The notes beneath the pieces were generated by a model. The model was not told the DNA's origin. It saw only the letters and a list, made by a program, of their open reading frames with translations, and did not search any database. From positions 21,357,495 to 21,421,494 of the forward strand of contig CM039187.1 in the NCBI GenBank assembly GCA_008360975.2: a DNA stretch of 64,000 nt, in the 5' to 3' direction. Positions 41,381 to 54,179 of this stretch are shown one piece after another. Made by a program: the position numbers and the translations under genes. How positions within the stretch are numbered: position 1 is the first letter of the stretch; every line of letters begins with the position of its first letter. The stretch is from Lichenostomus cassidix. Taxonomy: Eukaryota; Chordata; Aves; Passeriformes; Meliphagidae.

Positions 41381-44300
41381 TTCTCTCTGAGCAATGTTTG
41401 TCATCACGTTAACTCCTTTCGGAGATTCTTTTTAGTATATATTAAAAAAATCCCTGTACAAATCATCATCTACTTAAGCCTTCTTTGGTTCAAATGTTGT
41501 TCCCTTTGCTATTGAAAACAAGCTTCCTTCACAAAGATCTGTTGTCCTTTAAAACAAAGGATTTCAGTTTTTATGTCAGAGTAGCCTTTAGGTTGTTTGT
41601 TATTTGTGTATCTTGCAGTATGGTATTTCATTTTAAGAAAGAATTATTTTTGGCAGATTTATTTTGTTCAAAAATTTAAAAGTTTATGTGTTTGACTTAA
41701 GATTCTTTGGGTTTTGTTAATAACTTGTTTTCCACAGCAAAGGTAAGTTTCGTCATGATGACTTTCACCTTCAGAAGGGAGTTCTGTAACTCTTATGTGT
41801 AATGTGGTTGTTTCTACATCATTGTTTTGTGATTTTCTTCTGTTTTTAAATAGCAAGCTGGGGCTTCTTAAGTGTTAGAAGGAAAAGAGACAGCTTTTAG
41901 ACTATTGTTTACCTTGTCATTGGTAATATACAGTTCTTTGCGTGATAAAAATGTTATTTAATCATGGTAGATTTCATGCTACCTACCAATTCCTCCGTTG
42001 TGCAAGGCTTTGGAACAGGACAGCACTTGCTGGGTTACTGAGTCCTCCCCTCTCCCTTGCAGCCGTCACATTGGATAATTTGTTTTTGAAGTGTGTTGTA
42101 CTCTATCTTAACAACACTTGTGTGGTTTATTCCCACTATTCCCAGAGGATGGCTGTTACAGAATGTGATTGCTTTACAACATTGCTGGTGAGCCATTTGC
42201 TGTTGAAACTGACTTGGGATAAAGTCAGAAACAATAAGCTAGCACCATACACTTAAAAAAAATTCATGGCCAGCTGAAGTCCATTTGGACTCATGCCAAA
42301 ATCCTCTTCTAAATTAATAATTTATTTTCTTTTAGTTTTTTAACTAAAAGTTAGATAGCAATCCTATCCTCTCTCAGCTTTTATTATAGTAGGCTAGATA
42401 CATCAAGCTTGTTTAGTCTCTTTTTATAAAATAGGGTTTCTATTGCCCTCATCTTCCTAACAGTTCTCCTTTACTTCTCTAGTTCCAGTTAATCTCTCGA
42501 ATGCATGTGACTAGCTTGAATACAGGTGAGCTCAGGGGAGCTCTTCCCAGACCTTTACACAATGCTGTTGCTTTTCCTTGAATTTGTTGGAGGGTGCACC
42601 AGCTGCCATACAGTGTTGATCCAAAATCATTGTATTTTAGCACTCATCCTAGTAATGTTGAGAAATTACACCATTTATGCTTTTTTAGTATGTAATACTG
42701 AGATTTGAGATTTGTTTTTAAATCAGAGGAAGTTTAATGTGTTGTCATCTATTTTCAATAACCCTACGCTATCTCTCTTAAATATTTTTATTTATTTTAT
42801 GTGCATTGCTTTCAACTTGCCCGCCGTTGCTCTTGCAAAGTTTTGGCTATTACTGGAAGCAGAATGAAAAAATACCATTGTCAGACATCATATTTCAATT
42901 CTTATAATAGTCTTTATTTGGTTTGTGTCAGTTTTGTTTTGTTTAAGTTTGGTAGAAAGTCCTTGTTGTTGCTGTTGTGATATCGTATTCTAGAGTTCTC
43001 AGTTGGAGTGGAGATTAACCAGACTCCTGTATCTTGGGGCTATACCAGATTGAATTTTGTTTTAGCTTCACCCGATTTTTCTTCTCTAGTGTCATTCCTA
43101 TCTGTTGTTTCCCTTTCACCCCATGCTCAGTATTGCCCTTCTCATTTAAATTAATACAACATATCAATTTGGGGTTGGAACATGCCTGTATTATCCTTAT
43201 TCTTCACTGCATTAGTTTCTTTCTTTCATTTATATAACTGAAAAAAACCTTCATGTATTTTAATATCCTTTGCAAAGCCAAAGACCACTCTTCTCTTGGC
43301 AGTTCTCACTTCAGCCCGTGCTTCTCAGTTAAGGACCAATGAGCACACACAAGTGTTTTTCCCCAAGTGTTCCTTCTGTTTCTCTTTTCACATCTAGCAG
43401 TTCTTGAGGTGGTAGTGTATCCAGTTAGGCCTAGAGTACCTTCTTCTGGGTTTCTTTTTTCTTTTTATTGTGTTTGGAATGTAGACTCTTGACTATTTAA
43501 ACATTTTTTTATGTGAAGCATTAGTAAGACTTTGCTCCCTACTCAACCTATTAGCTCCACAGTCCAGCTGATGTAACTACATCAAAATCTGTCTTTTTGG
43601 AATTTAAACATTTAGACACCCACTTACTTAGTTTGTTCTCCTGTTTAACTGAAACTAGTTTCGTCTGACTTGGTCCAGAGCTGATTTCTACAACTGACTA
43701 ATTTCTAATATTGTCACTACTGATCAGCAATATAGATATAATACATCTTGTCACCTCTTATTGTTCAGAAAAGAATTTGATTAAGTGTATTGTACATTGG
43801 ATCCAAAAATAACTGAATGTTACTGCTATAGATAACATTTGCACTCCAGTTTGTCCCTAATTTTGTGGTTGTAAACAAATACCCTTAGCCACCACTCCTG
43901 TGTCGTGCTGCACACAATGGACCCAGACTTACAGAATACCAGACTCTAAGCTAATGGTTCCCATGTTTTCCCATGCTGCTGTGAACCCTGCTAATAATAC
44001 CACCAGAGTTAGGCTGATTTTTATTTTTAAACAGACTTGAGCACCTGTAGTTCAGCTTCTCTAAAAATCAATTTCTGAGCCTATAAAACAGATTAGTCTC
44101 TAGCCAATCTTTAACTTGGTTTTGAGTAGGTATGCATATGTAACCCACTGTTCACTGTGCTATGCATCCCTCTCTGTGGCTGCATCTGGCCAACAGCGGA
44201 TATGAATATGCTACAGCTGCTTGCTAGGATATTTAACTCGAGGTGTAAAGGTTTGTGAGTCAGCCCTGGAGGTCCCAGGTAATGAGCAAGATGGTGATTA

Positions 44301-47300
44301 TTACACTTCCAGGATTGTATGTACTTGCATTCCTAAGGACAGCTTGTGATGTGGGTGTGGAGAGGATAGCTTCATTCGAGGGGGGAAAAAAGGTGTTGTG
44401 AGCTTTAGAACGGAAAAAAGGAAACTATTACAAAATACATCAAAAGAGACTTCACAGAAATACGCCTGTCCTCATTTTAATGTTGGCAATACAGAAAAAC
44501 TGGAATAATGTTGCACAAATGAGTTTACCATTTAATAACTGATGAAATGACATGGTTATGCAATAATTACTTTCAAGATGGGGATACACAACTCACTACA
44601 TTATTTTTCTAGTGTCCAGGTTAGTGTGTAAACTAGTCTGTGTATATATGGATACAGAAGCTTACCTAAATTACTAATGCAATAATTAATTTTTATCGGC
44701 TTACTTCATCCAAGATTATTAGCTATCAGAACAGATGTAGATATTTTCAGAGGTGCTCTGCATGAACAACCAGACTTGTAGAACCTGTCATAGTCCTTTA
44801 TTTTCCTACTAATTTATAGGAATTTAAGAGGTGTTTTTTTAGTTAAGTCAAAAGTATTATTCTGTTATTTTCTTGGGGAAAGACCTGGACAAGACTGTTT
44901 TTGTGTAAATAACATACAAAAAGTAAAAATGCACACATCTCACCCACCACTGAAATGAAACAATTTCTTGAGTTAAAACATAAGAGATGACTGCTCAGAC
45001 AGATGTGCTGATTAAACTCGCCATGCCCTTATTATCTTGACAGACATCAGTTCCAAGTTGACTGTGTCTGTGATACAATGGCTGAAGCCTGTTTTTCTCT
45101 GTAGGTGTTCAGTATTTTCTTTTTCACCTGCTTACATGGATGTACCTTGTATGGCCTCTTCAGATTTTTATCCTCTAAACCTTCTCATCACAGAGAGAAA
45201 ACCAGAACTCCCATAGTTTGCTCCAAGGTATTCCCAAGTCCCTTCCCAAATTGTCATGAATTTTGTGACTCTGTTAGATGTATTTAGTTCTTATCTATGA
45301 AATTAGAATTTGCAAGCTTTAGGGCTTCTTTTGTCCCAGGAGAAATCCTGCCTTTCTCAGAATTGCTAGAAAACTTCTGCTGATTTCAGGCTGACTAGAA
45401 TTTCACATTACATTGTGGACTTAGGGTGTGTGCAAGTTTTAATAGCTTAAATGTATAAATGTAAATTGACACAATCCCATTAACCAGCAAACACAATTAA
45501 CCATGTGGAACACTGTTTATACAAGTTTAAGTGTTTTAGTTAGAATAAATATTTTCTCCCTTACAGAGTTAGCTTTTTTTCTAACCTGTGACCTGGTTTA
45601 TATACTGCTATGATGATTCACAAGTACCTTCTCTAATAGGGATTAAACTATACTGGTATAATTGTCACTTGGGGTAGAGTTAATCAGTACTTTTGCTTAG
45701 TTTAATAGTATCTATGTGCAGGAAACTGTACCATTTTTACTCACTTATTTTAGAAATGGATACATTAAAATAGCATAAAAAGTGTTAACTGTTCATTGAG
45801 GAGGTAAGACCTGCTGTAACACTTTCCCAGTTTATTTAATTAACAAGATTATGGCACTATGAGTAGCCAGTTTTCTCAGAGAATTTGTCAGTACCTGTTT
45901 TGTAGGTACATCAGCAACTATTTGTTTCTCAGCCAAATTACACAGTTAAACTAGAAAAATTAGTTGCTGCATCTGGTCTAAATTCCTTTCTCAATCTTTT
46001 TATAAACCTATTGATGTATGTAGGATATCTGCTTTTGATCAAGCTTAACATTTTACCCTAACTCTGTAAAGTCAGCCTGAAGACCATAATTATAAATGTG
46101 ATCAGCTCTCTTCATAAAATGTTTGGCACCTCTACTGAAATGTATTTAGCAGCTGATCATTCCTAAAAAAGTAAATAAAGCTAAAATAAAAAACAAAAAC
46201 AAACCACCACACTTATTTCTACTCATCTGTTTTATCTGGAGCACATTCCTTGGGCCTGCTGTAGCAATATATATTTAAGGAAGTTGTAATCTTACAAAAG
46301 AAGGGGAATTGGAAGGGGAAGTAGGAAAAAAATCTTATGAATGTTCTCAGACTCATGAGCTCAAGTATTTCATTATGGAAACTGGCTATAAGGTGACTAT
46401 TTTTCTCTTTATAAGTTGACAAAATTAACTTAGTCTTGTAAAAATCTGTAGGGATAAGTAAGATTTTGACTGGGTTTGTTTTGGTCTCCATCACTGAATT
46501 TCTGTGGTAGCCTGATCTAGGCAGTGGTGAGCAGGTTAGTGGGCATGGTCATCAGCGGCTCCATACAGGGTGGGACAAAGTAACAAGAATAGAGGCCAAA
46601 GAGGAGAAATATTTTTACTGGTACAGCTGGGAACTCTACAACAAAAAACAGTTTTTCTTTGCTCTATAATCAGTGCATGCAGTAGGAAACCTTTTTACTA
46701 AAGCGGTCAGGCAAAGCTTGCTGTCACCAAACATGTCATGGTGGTTTCTACTTCTTTGAGAAAATGGTGACTCAAAGGTGCCTATTCAGTAAGCTATTTT
46801 TCTAATAACTTGGTGGCTACAGATTTGGAATTTTTTCTATTCCACCTGAGTAAAGTAGGAGTCTCATCTCCTCTAATTACCATCTAGGGTGAAAAGGGCA
46901 TGTTGCAAATGTTACCTCTTCTGTATGGAATGTTTAAAGTTTTTTCTTGGGCAAAGAGAGTGGGTAGGAACATAATTAGATCTGAACATTGACTGGGACA
47001 CCCGAGCTCAGGGCTTTGGCAAGCACCATAACCATAGCCTTGTTAATTCCTTCTTTCTCTCTGGCTCAGTGCTCTTTTATGCAAAGTGAAATGCCTTCAA
47101 AAGAGAGAACGGAGATTCTTCCCACATTAGAATAGCCAGGTGGCTGAGGAACCCTAATAGAAGTGAGGATTGTGGGTTTGAAACCTTTCAGATCAGGGAA
47201 TTGATGCATATTCCTTTGCCTCAAGACAAGTACTTCAAGCATGGAGAAGGAATGCAGCAGATGATAGTAGCAGTTGATCTTTCCTGGTAGGAAAAAATAC

Positions 47301-47599
47301 ATCTCCACAAAGAGATTAAGGGCTGTGAATTGTACAAGAGAGGAGACGTTTCCCCACAACTGAAACATAGATGGGTGTGTTTGAGAATCTGGACCGATGC
47401 TTACTAACTTCAGTGAAACTAAACCATTAAATTGCAGGTGCAGTTTTTGATCTTGTGATGGCTAAACGGGTGTTAGTAGTGGGATCACTTCCCTTGCACA
47501 ATGTGTGAGTCCTCACACCGGAGCTGTCTGTCCCAGTTCCAGCTGAACCGACCCCTCTAAAGCTGTGGCAGTGGATGAGCTGCAAAAGTAGCCTTTTCC
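41381..47599. other. AT-rich gene desert
   Basis: No exon is supportable; frames stay short and lack domain features. I noticed a 9-bp hairpin at 42,329-42,350 with a TTTT loop, and no recognisable mobile element. Confidence 0.5.
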
Positions 47600-47920
47600 A
47601 AACCGGACCCTTACCGTGAAAAAGCCGAGTGGCTTCTCCTGGTCGTGCCGGCAGGGTGCCGAGGTGACTGCTGCTCGGGCCAGAGAGCCGAGCTGCAGCG
47701 CTGCCCGATCAAGTCCCGCACAGAAGGAATGCAGGGGGATGCTCCGGCCTTTCTCTCGTACCTCGTCTCGAACGGGGGGCCCCGCGGAGGCACCGCAGCA
47801 GGTCCCAGGGGCTCCCCGAGGCTCGGGGGCCGTGAGCCCTGCCCTGCTTGCCCGCCACCCGCGGGGGTCAGGCGCAGGTAGGGGGCAGCTCCCTGGCTTT
47901 CTTTCCCTGTCCTTCCCTTC
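47600..47920. promoter_or_regulatory. CpG-rich island
   Basis: About 320 bp of GC-rich, CpG-dense DNA that starts abruptly after 47 kb of mostly AT-rich sequence. Overlapping frames on both strands (158 codons minus, 107 plus) cover the same bases and have no recognisable domain. It marks the left edge of the CpG-island domain around ZNF503. Confidence 0.5.
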
Positions 47921-48179
47921 CTCCTCCCAGTGTAAATAATGACCGCATCACTAACAACTGATGCATTCATCTTTGCAAAACGTCTTCCTGGGTAGCAGCT
48001 TATGTGACTAAAAAGGCTGAGCGAGCCAAGGATAGGGTAGAAACGCTGAACCTGTAATACGAAGAGTACGTTCGTAATTACCGGCATTATGCTGTCCTAC
48101 CTAAAACAGGCAGTTCTGCGTGTCTTCTGTGATCTGCAGTAATTATCCCTCTGCGTTTTACAAGACTCTTGCGTCACTG

Positions 48180-48375
48180 AAGTACCTCGAGGTGACTCTG
48201 TAGCACCCGCCGATGGCGGGGATGCTGCCTCGTTAGGTCTGATGGAAGCGGCTGGCAATGGCTGCGCGAAGGCGCACCGCCCCGGGAGTGCCCGGCCCCG
48301 CCGGGGAGAGTGGGCTCGCTGCCGTGGGTGCCTGGGCACAGCTTGGGACCGAGCGAGAGCGCTCTAAACACCAGC
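48180..48375. promoter_or_regulatory. Small CpG-rich island
   Basis: CpG-rich segment of about 200 bp. No transcript is evident; minus-strand frames here (65 and 80 codons) are compositional. Confidence 0.4.
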
Positions 48376-48399
48376 GGTAGCTTTTAATGCTTCTAAATT

Positions 48400-49420
48400 A
48401 TGGTCATGGGGCTGGCGTGACAGGCAAAGGAACTGGAAATCAGCTGATATTAAGTGAGAAATCATTTATCACTTTAAGGCTGGTTGGGTCCAGTTTTCTT
48501 AAGATGATTGAAGAAAAAGGGAGAAGGGTTTGAGAAACCTGGAGCCTGTGTACTCATTTCTAAATTGCATTGGACTTCTAGTAACACATCGAAAATCCTT
48601 TTATAAAAATAACTGCTGTCCACCGAGTAATGTAAAAGGCTCCCAGACCATTTCTTAGTGCGTTAGATCTCCATCGCCCAGTAGAATTTCATGCCTCCCC
48701 CCGTTTAAAAACAATGGGGAAGGGTGGTGTTTGGATTTAGACTAATTTTTCAACAGCGATAAAGGGGCTGTTTTCTTTAACAGCGTAGATTATTAGAAAC
48801 TTGTAATTTGTAGTTCGCATTTGCCATCAAGATCTCAGCAGGGGGGAAAAAAGGAACTAGATCCTACAGTAGCCTTAGTAATTCCCGTTCGTGGGTTTGG
48901 TATGTCGATGGAAAAACCCAACCCTTTCAGAGAGAAGTTGCTTAAGTTTAATAAACAGTGACTTCAGAAAGTGCAATAAAATCAATTAATGTTGCAAAAG
49001 CATTGGCCAAAAAGAAAGCGGTGAAAGGATTTATGGAAATGTAATGGATTTACAAGCATTTATCCTGCGACTTGATAAACAGCAATGGGAAGCCGAGATG
49101 GTGAAAATAATTAGTCCCGCAGCCTCAGTGAATATGGACAATTTATTATTATAATTTTATCCTTTCAGTGGTTATTCAAATTTATTTTTTAATTTTGTGA
49201 GCTGAAGCGCAGGGGGATTAATCTAAAGTTTGGTTCCCCCTTCCTCGGGGGCTCGGTTTCTTCTCTCATTTTCTCTCTTCACAAAGTAAAGCGTGATCTG
49301 TCGTTTGCCGGAGCTTTTCCACACAGAGAGCTCGTTCTTAGGTTTTCTGCATGTATTTTAAGGACTATTATCGTTGGCCTTAGTAAATAATGTCACCCAG
49401 CGGGGGAAGGATCAGCTGTT
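48400..49420. promoter_or_regulatory. Candidate conserved enhancer block
   Basis: About 1 kb of unique AT-rich sequence lies between CpG islands. It has dense homeodomain-type cores, such as ATCAATTAATG near 48,983, AATAATTAG near 49,108 and TTATTATTATAA near 49,143. HOX/PBX-like words also occur, such as ATCATTTATCAC near 48,460. There are no repeats or frames. Enhancer identity is inferred from composition; sequence conservation could not be tested. Confidence 0.4.
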
Positions 49421-49869
49421 TGCCTCCCTATGCGCCAGGGTTTTCTCTCCCTTTTGATTTTCAGATGCATTTTCACGGAAACTTTGAAAGAGCCTTCCCA
49501 GTTGGGAAGAGGCTGCAGGAGCATGCCCTGGCTCTCGAGTAACGCTAGCACCGAAAACTTTTCTGCTTGCTCTCAGGAGTTTGTAGCCCTATTATTACAG
49601 TAGAAAAGAAACATCCAGCATGGAGTAGAGATTACAATTTCCAGAAGTCAGAATTTATTACAGTTAAACTGTGATAAGATCCCATCTGTTATGAACACAT
49701 GTAGCACCAATTGTTTTTCATACAACTTCAATTTATTTACCCGTCAGAGCGAATGAGATTACAAGCGTGATTAAAAAAAAAAAAAAAAGAAACCCAAACC
49801 CAACCACCACGGTTGTTTTTTTTTCAGTCCGGCCTATCTGTTTGTATCTGGGCAAATCCATTTGTGCTG

Positions 49870-50235
49870 CCATGCTGCCCTGTGGATCTGCGGGTCGATT
49901 CGCGGTGCCCGAGCGCGCCATGTGCGCGGAGCGCCGGCCGGGCCTCGGCTGCGGGCGCTGCCCTGCTCCGCCGGGGCCCGCAGCGCCGCCTGGCGGCCGG
50001 GAGCCACACCCGGCCCGCGGCCCGTGCACACAAAGGGGAGCAGCTCCTGGCTCTTCTCTTCCTCCCCGGCAGCAGCTCTTGGCTCTTCTCTTCCTCCCCG
50101 GCAGCAGCTCCTGGCTCTTCTCTTCCTCCCCGGGAGCAGCTCCTCTTCCGCCGGGCAGCTGCGCGCAACTTGCCCGCCTGGGCCTCCGCGTACAGCGTGC
50201 CCGCTCTGGCCTGCGCCTCAGGAGAGCACTAACGT
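49870..50235. promoter_or_regulatory. CpG island with minisatellite, 5.2 kb downstream of ZNF503
   Basis: Very high G+C with many CpG (for example GCGCGCCATG and GCGCCGGCC) between AT-rich flanks. Open frames up to 235 codons on the minus strand and 161 on the plus strand cross the 32-bp repeats and have no domain. A promoter of an unannotated non-coding transcript is possible but unproven. Confidence 0.55.
50039..50134. repeat. 32-bp GC-rich minisatellite, three tandem copies
   Basis: Three near-identical 32-bp units occupy 50039-50070, 50071-50102 and 50103-50134, followed by a partial copy. Each begins AGCAGCTC and contains CTCTTCTCTTCC. The first two units differ by one base (C/T), and the third has G for C at its last position. 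Because 32 is not a multiple of three, the same peptide words recur in different frames across the array. It sits in a CpG-rich island. Confidence 0.92.
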
Positions 50236-50506
50236 TATTAACTGGAACGTGAACCTGAAACGATGGGGGGGAGGGGAGATATTTTTGTGCTTCCATTGGT
50301 CGTGGTAGTTTGGGAACGAGGAATGTGCCTGCTCGTCTTCTTGCCCCATCCCACAGAAGTGGTTTGGATCGAGTAGCACGAGCTTCACAAAATGAGGCAG
50401 GAAAGATGAACCACTTATACACACACACGCAAAATCCCACACGTTCTTACCGCGATAGCCTAAGAGCGGTAATCTAATTTTGTTCTCTTTCAAACTGTTT
50501 CAAGGC

Positions 50507-50542
50507 ATATATGTGTGTGTGTATATATATGTGTATATATAT
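50507..50542. repeat. TG/TA dinucleotide microsatellite
   Basis: Alternating purine-pyrimidine run of about 36 bp made of (TG)n and (TA)n blocks. Confidence 0.9.
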
Positions 50543-51949
50543 CCTCCAGGTTTCAGTGGGCGTCCTTCTGCTGCTCTGTTATCATTATTTCTTGCCTTGA
50601 TGTGACGTTGAAGACAGATGACAGCATTGTCAGGTTGTCTTTAATTCATTTGAAGATTAAAAAAAAATACACACACAAGGCTTCTTACAATATTCAAAGC
50701 CTGAACGGATTCACTTTTTTTCATGTAGGAGATGGGGGGCTGGGAACGAAGGGGGGGGTGGTTTGATGAATTTCAGACATGAAGAGAGAACAAAGTCTGT
50801 GCATTGCTGTGCGTGCACACACGCACAGAGCAAGCAGCCGGAGGTGGGATTTTTGCAACAGCAGCACCTGGTTGATGTTGATGGAGAAATATCCAGCATT
50901 AGGACAGTCTTTTCGCATTTATGCACAAGCTCAAATGTATAATCTGCTCAAATTTCAACCACGTCTCTGCTGCCAAAGCATTCCACCTCCGAAGAGGTGA
51001 GACCATACAGACTCAGGGTCCGTCTTTTTTCTTCTGACACCTCTGCTTCAATCGCAACAAAATTTTACCTTAAAAAAGTAGTCTGCCCCGAGTTTTCCAG
51101 AAGTGAGCTGAGAAAGAGATTTAGCAGGGATTAGACACCTCTGATCAGAACTGGTTGCTTGCCTGCCTCAGCTCTGTTTGTGAAGCAGTGCGGGCTTTGC
51201 TTCACGGTGCAGAAAGAATCAGGGGTGGCAGGGTGTCTCAAGATGGGGTTAGAAATGTCCGAAATTATACCCAAAAATCTTTATGGAAAGGAGATTTGAT
51301 GCTGGTAACTCCAGCGATTTTCCACTTCAGATTTGTTTCTTAAAAACAGCAAAACAAAAACCTCGAAAAACAGCAAAAGACAACACACAAAACCAAAATA
51401 AAATAATAAACAAAAAACACACCAGAAAAAAAAACAAAAAACCAAAACCAACAAGAAACAATGACCTCAAAAATACCCCTCAACTGTGGACCACTGAAAG
51501 CCTGTACTAAGAGCCAACAATATTAAAGCAAGGCAGCATTGCTCTCCATCTTTTTCTAAGTGTGAAAGAATGAAATTTGATCAATGTTTTTACAGAATAG
51601 GAATGCACGTTTACTTTTGTTTCAGAATGTTTGGGTCTTTCAGGATTCCCTTTGCCTGGGTGATTTCGACTGTAGGCGTGGGTAGATCATTAAAAACCTC
51701 GGCTTAGAGAGAGGAGGTTCAGCCCCAGTCACAGCACTGTGTGTATCTTGCTGCCTGCACTGAGGGTGGCTTAAAAGGTGGTAAATGGGCAGTGGATGAC
51801 TTTCTGGTCTTAGAAAGTGGAGTCTCTTATCACTGAGGAAAATCTTCCTGTAATAAAGGCATCCTTGTATTTTAGTTCTAGCATACATTTTGAATTCTAA
51901 AACCAGGCAAGCATATGTACATGCACGTGTTTGGTGTGGGTTTGTGCAC
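50543..51949. other. Non-coding stretch with A/C-rich tract
   Basis: No exon is supportable. A strongly A-rich tract with scattered C (about 51,345-51,460) reads as low-complexity sequence, possibly the remnant of a retroposon tail. The rest is unique AT-rich DNA. Confidence 0.45.
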
Positions 51950-53040
51950 ATAAGCCAAGATACATATGCCCATCTAGGTTCAGATATATTACAGAGACTC
52001 CTTGGCTGTCTGTGGAGTCTGGTGTTTTATTGTTTCATAAAACTACCTTAATTACATTTCCCCGTAGATAAGATAAGCAGGACCCTTCTTTTCTGAGTAT
52101 TGCTTATCAGAAGTATTTTGTCGAAGTGGCATCCAGAGTAAGTTTTTGAGAGCGGATGGAAATGCATTAATTTTTATTTTGGTTCTTCAGTTGCACTTAG
52201 CATCTGACAAGAGTTGATTTAAATATTACATGAGTTTATCTTTAATGTTCAAAAAAGATTTGTGAGAAAGACAAAACTGTTTAATTTAAACTAATGTATG
52301 CCTGACTCTGGTCAGATTGATCACAGTTTCGGGTTTTGATGGGTTTTGCCCTTCTGTTGCTTGTCCTCTCAAGCTGGTTTTTCACTGTGAAATTATTTTA
52401 GTTCGGTGGCATGGACCAGCGGCTGCTGTCAAATCCACAACCCATCCAGTTAGTAAGAACGGGAGGGGGGGTGGTGAGGAATAACAAATGCAGTCCTTTT
52501 ACCTAAAAACATTAATGTCCATAAGTCAATCTCTATTAGAAAAAAGGGCGAATTTCATAGATTAATATCAAAATCCTAGGCGGCACTTGCCAGGTCATAT
52601 ACTTAACAAGCCTGGAAGACAGACCTCCTTATCACCACTCTACACATAAAATAAGGTGGTTTAATTTTTCTTTAATCTCAGGGACAGTATCTGAGCAAAA
52701 CAGTAGTAACAGCATTAAGTGTTCATTTCATCACTTGCATCGTCAATCTTTGCGTGTAACTTTTCAGAGCAGAAATCCCCAAAACTGCAGTTAGATTTCC
52801 AGGACGCAAATGCCTCCTCCCTCACTCTTTTTAAATCTCCCCTGCAACACCTGATGGGCGATAGGGTTTGGCTAGCGAAGTCTGAGCTGCAGCTGTTAAA
52901 GATCCATAATTGTAAAACACATGAACAGGAGAGGAACGTGGCGACGGTGGCGTTTTAATCGCGGCAAAACTGTAATTGTTGCTTGCACACCCAGATGGAG
53001 CCTGAAATGTAATTTTCCTCAAATTAAGAGTAGTTAAAAT
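51950..53040. promoter_or_regulatory. AT-rich, motif-rich candidate regulatory stretch
   Basis: No gene is seen. The sequence is free of recognisable repeats and carries a tandem GATA element (AGATAAGATAAGC around 52,067-52,078) and several ATTA-type cores. The block at 52,900-53,040 is particularly enhancer-like, with TTTAATCGCGG and TGTAATTG. Enhancer identity is inferred only. Confidence 0.3.
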
Positions 53041-54110
53041 AGCGAAGCGGGAAAGGCAGTCTGGCCGGGCTGCAGGAGAGAGCGGGGGGCGTGCGGCGTA
53101 GTTAGAGGACTGCGAGCTTGTACAGCCTTTCTCGGGCTCGCTGGATGAATCCTCCGCCACCATCACCCCCGACCCGAGAAGCCCTTCTTTCGATTACTTG
53201 CTGTGTTTGTATCCGCTGCCTATTTTATTACTAAAGTTTACTTGGTGCAGCTAACAGCACTACCCTCTCCTCCCTTTCTCTAACTCATCGGTTCGTAACG
53301 AGAGCTCGTTTTACATTCCCTAAAGCAGAGATACGCAAAGGTCCCTTTCCCATTTAAGGCGGGAGGAGGGGGGGGAATACATTTGGTTAAGGCGCAAAGC
53401 ATTTCCCGCGCCGCTTTCGGACGGCGTCCCAAAAGAGCCGCAGCGCGGCCCAGCACCAGCCTCCCCGTGTGTGTCCCGGCCCCCACCGCGGGCCCGGCCC
53501 GGTCCCAGCGAGCGAGCCGTGCCGGGACGGCCGGGCGGCCGCTGGAGCTTCAGTAGCTTGCTGCTTTTCTCGCCTTTGCACATTAACGCTAACTTCCACT
53601 AATTATCTGGAGTAAATGTATTAGACTAATTAGCATCTGGGCACCACGGGAAACTCTGAACAGTAATTATATTGTGGGGGGGATCCAGAACGAGGGAGAA
53701 AACCCAGTGATTTGTCAAGCAAAGTCGGCGCTCGCAACTTTGCCCCCCGCCAGCGCGTCGCGCTGGGGCCGGGGCGAGGGCAGCGGGGGGAGCGGGGCCG
53801 AGCGAGGGGCAGCAGGTACTCGGCTCCGCCTGAGCCGCTGCCTCCAAGCGCCTGGCAGACCGCGGGGCAAAGCCTTTCGCTGGCATCGCTTTTACGAACT
53901 CGGGTATCGCTTTTCCGGCTATCTCGGCGGCAACGGTTTGTTCCGCAGTTTCGGTAGCTGCTCCGGCTTTTCCGTCGCAGCCCCCGCTCCTACCTGAAAG
54001 CAGGACGACGAGCCGGAGCCGGGCGGTGGCTCTTGGGCGCTAGCAAAGCCGGGCTGGGGAGGCAGAGACGCGGCGCAGGCAGGGGCAGCCCCTCTCTGTA
54101 TCACGTCGAG
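53040..54110. promoter_or_regulatory. CpG-rich island downstream of ZNF503, enclosing a homeodomain-motif cluster
   Basis: CpG density rises at 53.04-53.16 kb and strongly at 53.40-53.56 and 53.72-54.10 kb. The AT-rich interval 53,585-53,670 between them holds three TAATTA cores. No transcript can be assigned; frames on both strands are Pro/Ala/Arg-rich shadows. Inferred to belong to the ZNF503 Polycomb/regulatory domain, or to be the promoter of a non-coding RNA. Confidence 0.55.
53599..53669. promoter_or_regulatory. Triple TAATTA homeodomain-site cluster
   Basis: TAATTA occurs at 53600-53605, 53627-53632 and 53664-53669; the middle one sits in the palindrome CTAATTAG. These are the canonical cores for LIM, paired-like and Hox homeodomain proteins. 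They lie in a short AT-rich valley inside a CpG-rich island, about 1.8 kb past the ZNF503 stop codon. Confidence 0.4.
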
Positions 54111-54179
54111 TTTGGCACTGCACTTCAGTAAACAGCAAACTCGGCCCAAAAAACGGATGGCTTCTTTTTTTTGTTCCCC

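Noticed and set aside
42329..42350. 9-bp hairpin CTTTTAGTT-TTTT-AACTAAAAG
   Set aside because: Low-complexity A/T-rich arms; a few such hairpins are expected by chance.
47611..48087. 158-codon minus-strand frame
   Set aside because: Overlaps equally long plus-strand frames in a CpG island; no domain or splice context.
49733..50440. 235-codon minus-strand frame
   Set aside because: Runs through the 32-bp minisatellite and CpG island; repeated peptide words come from the repeat in shifting frames.
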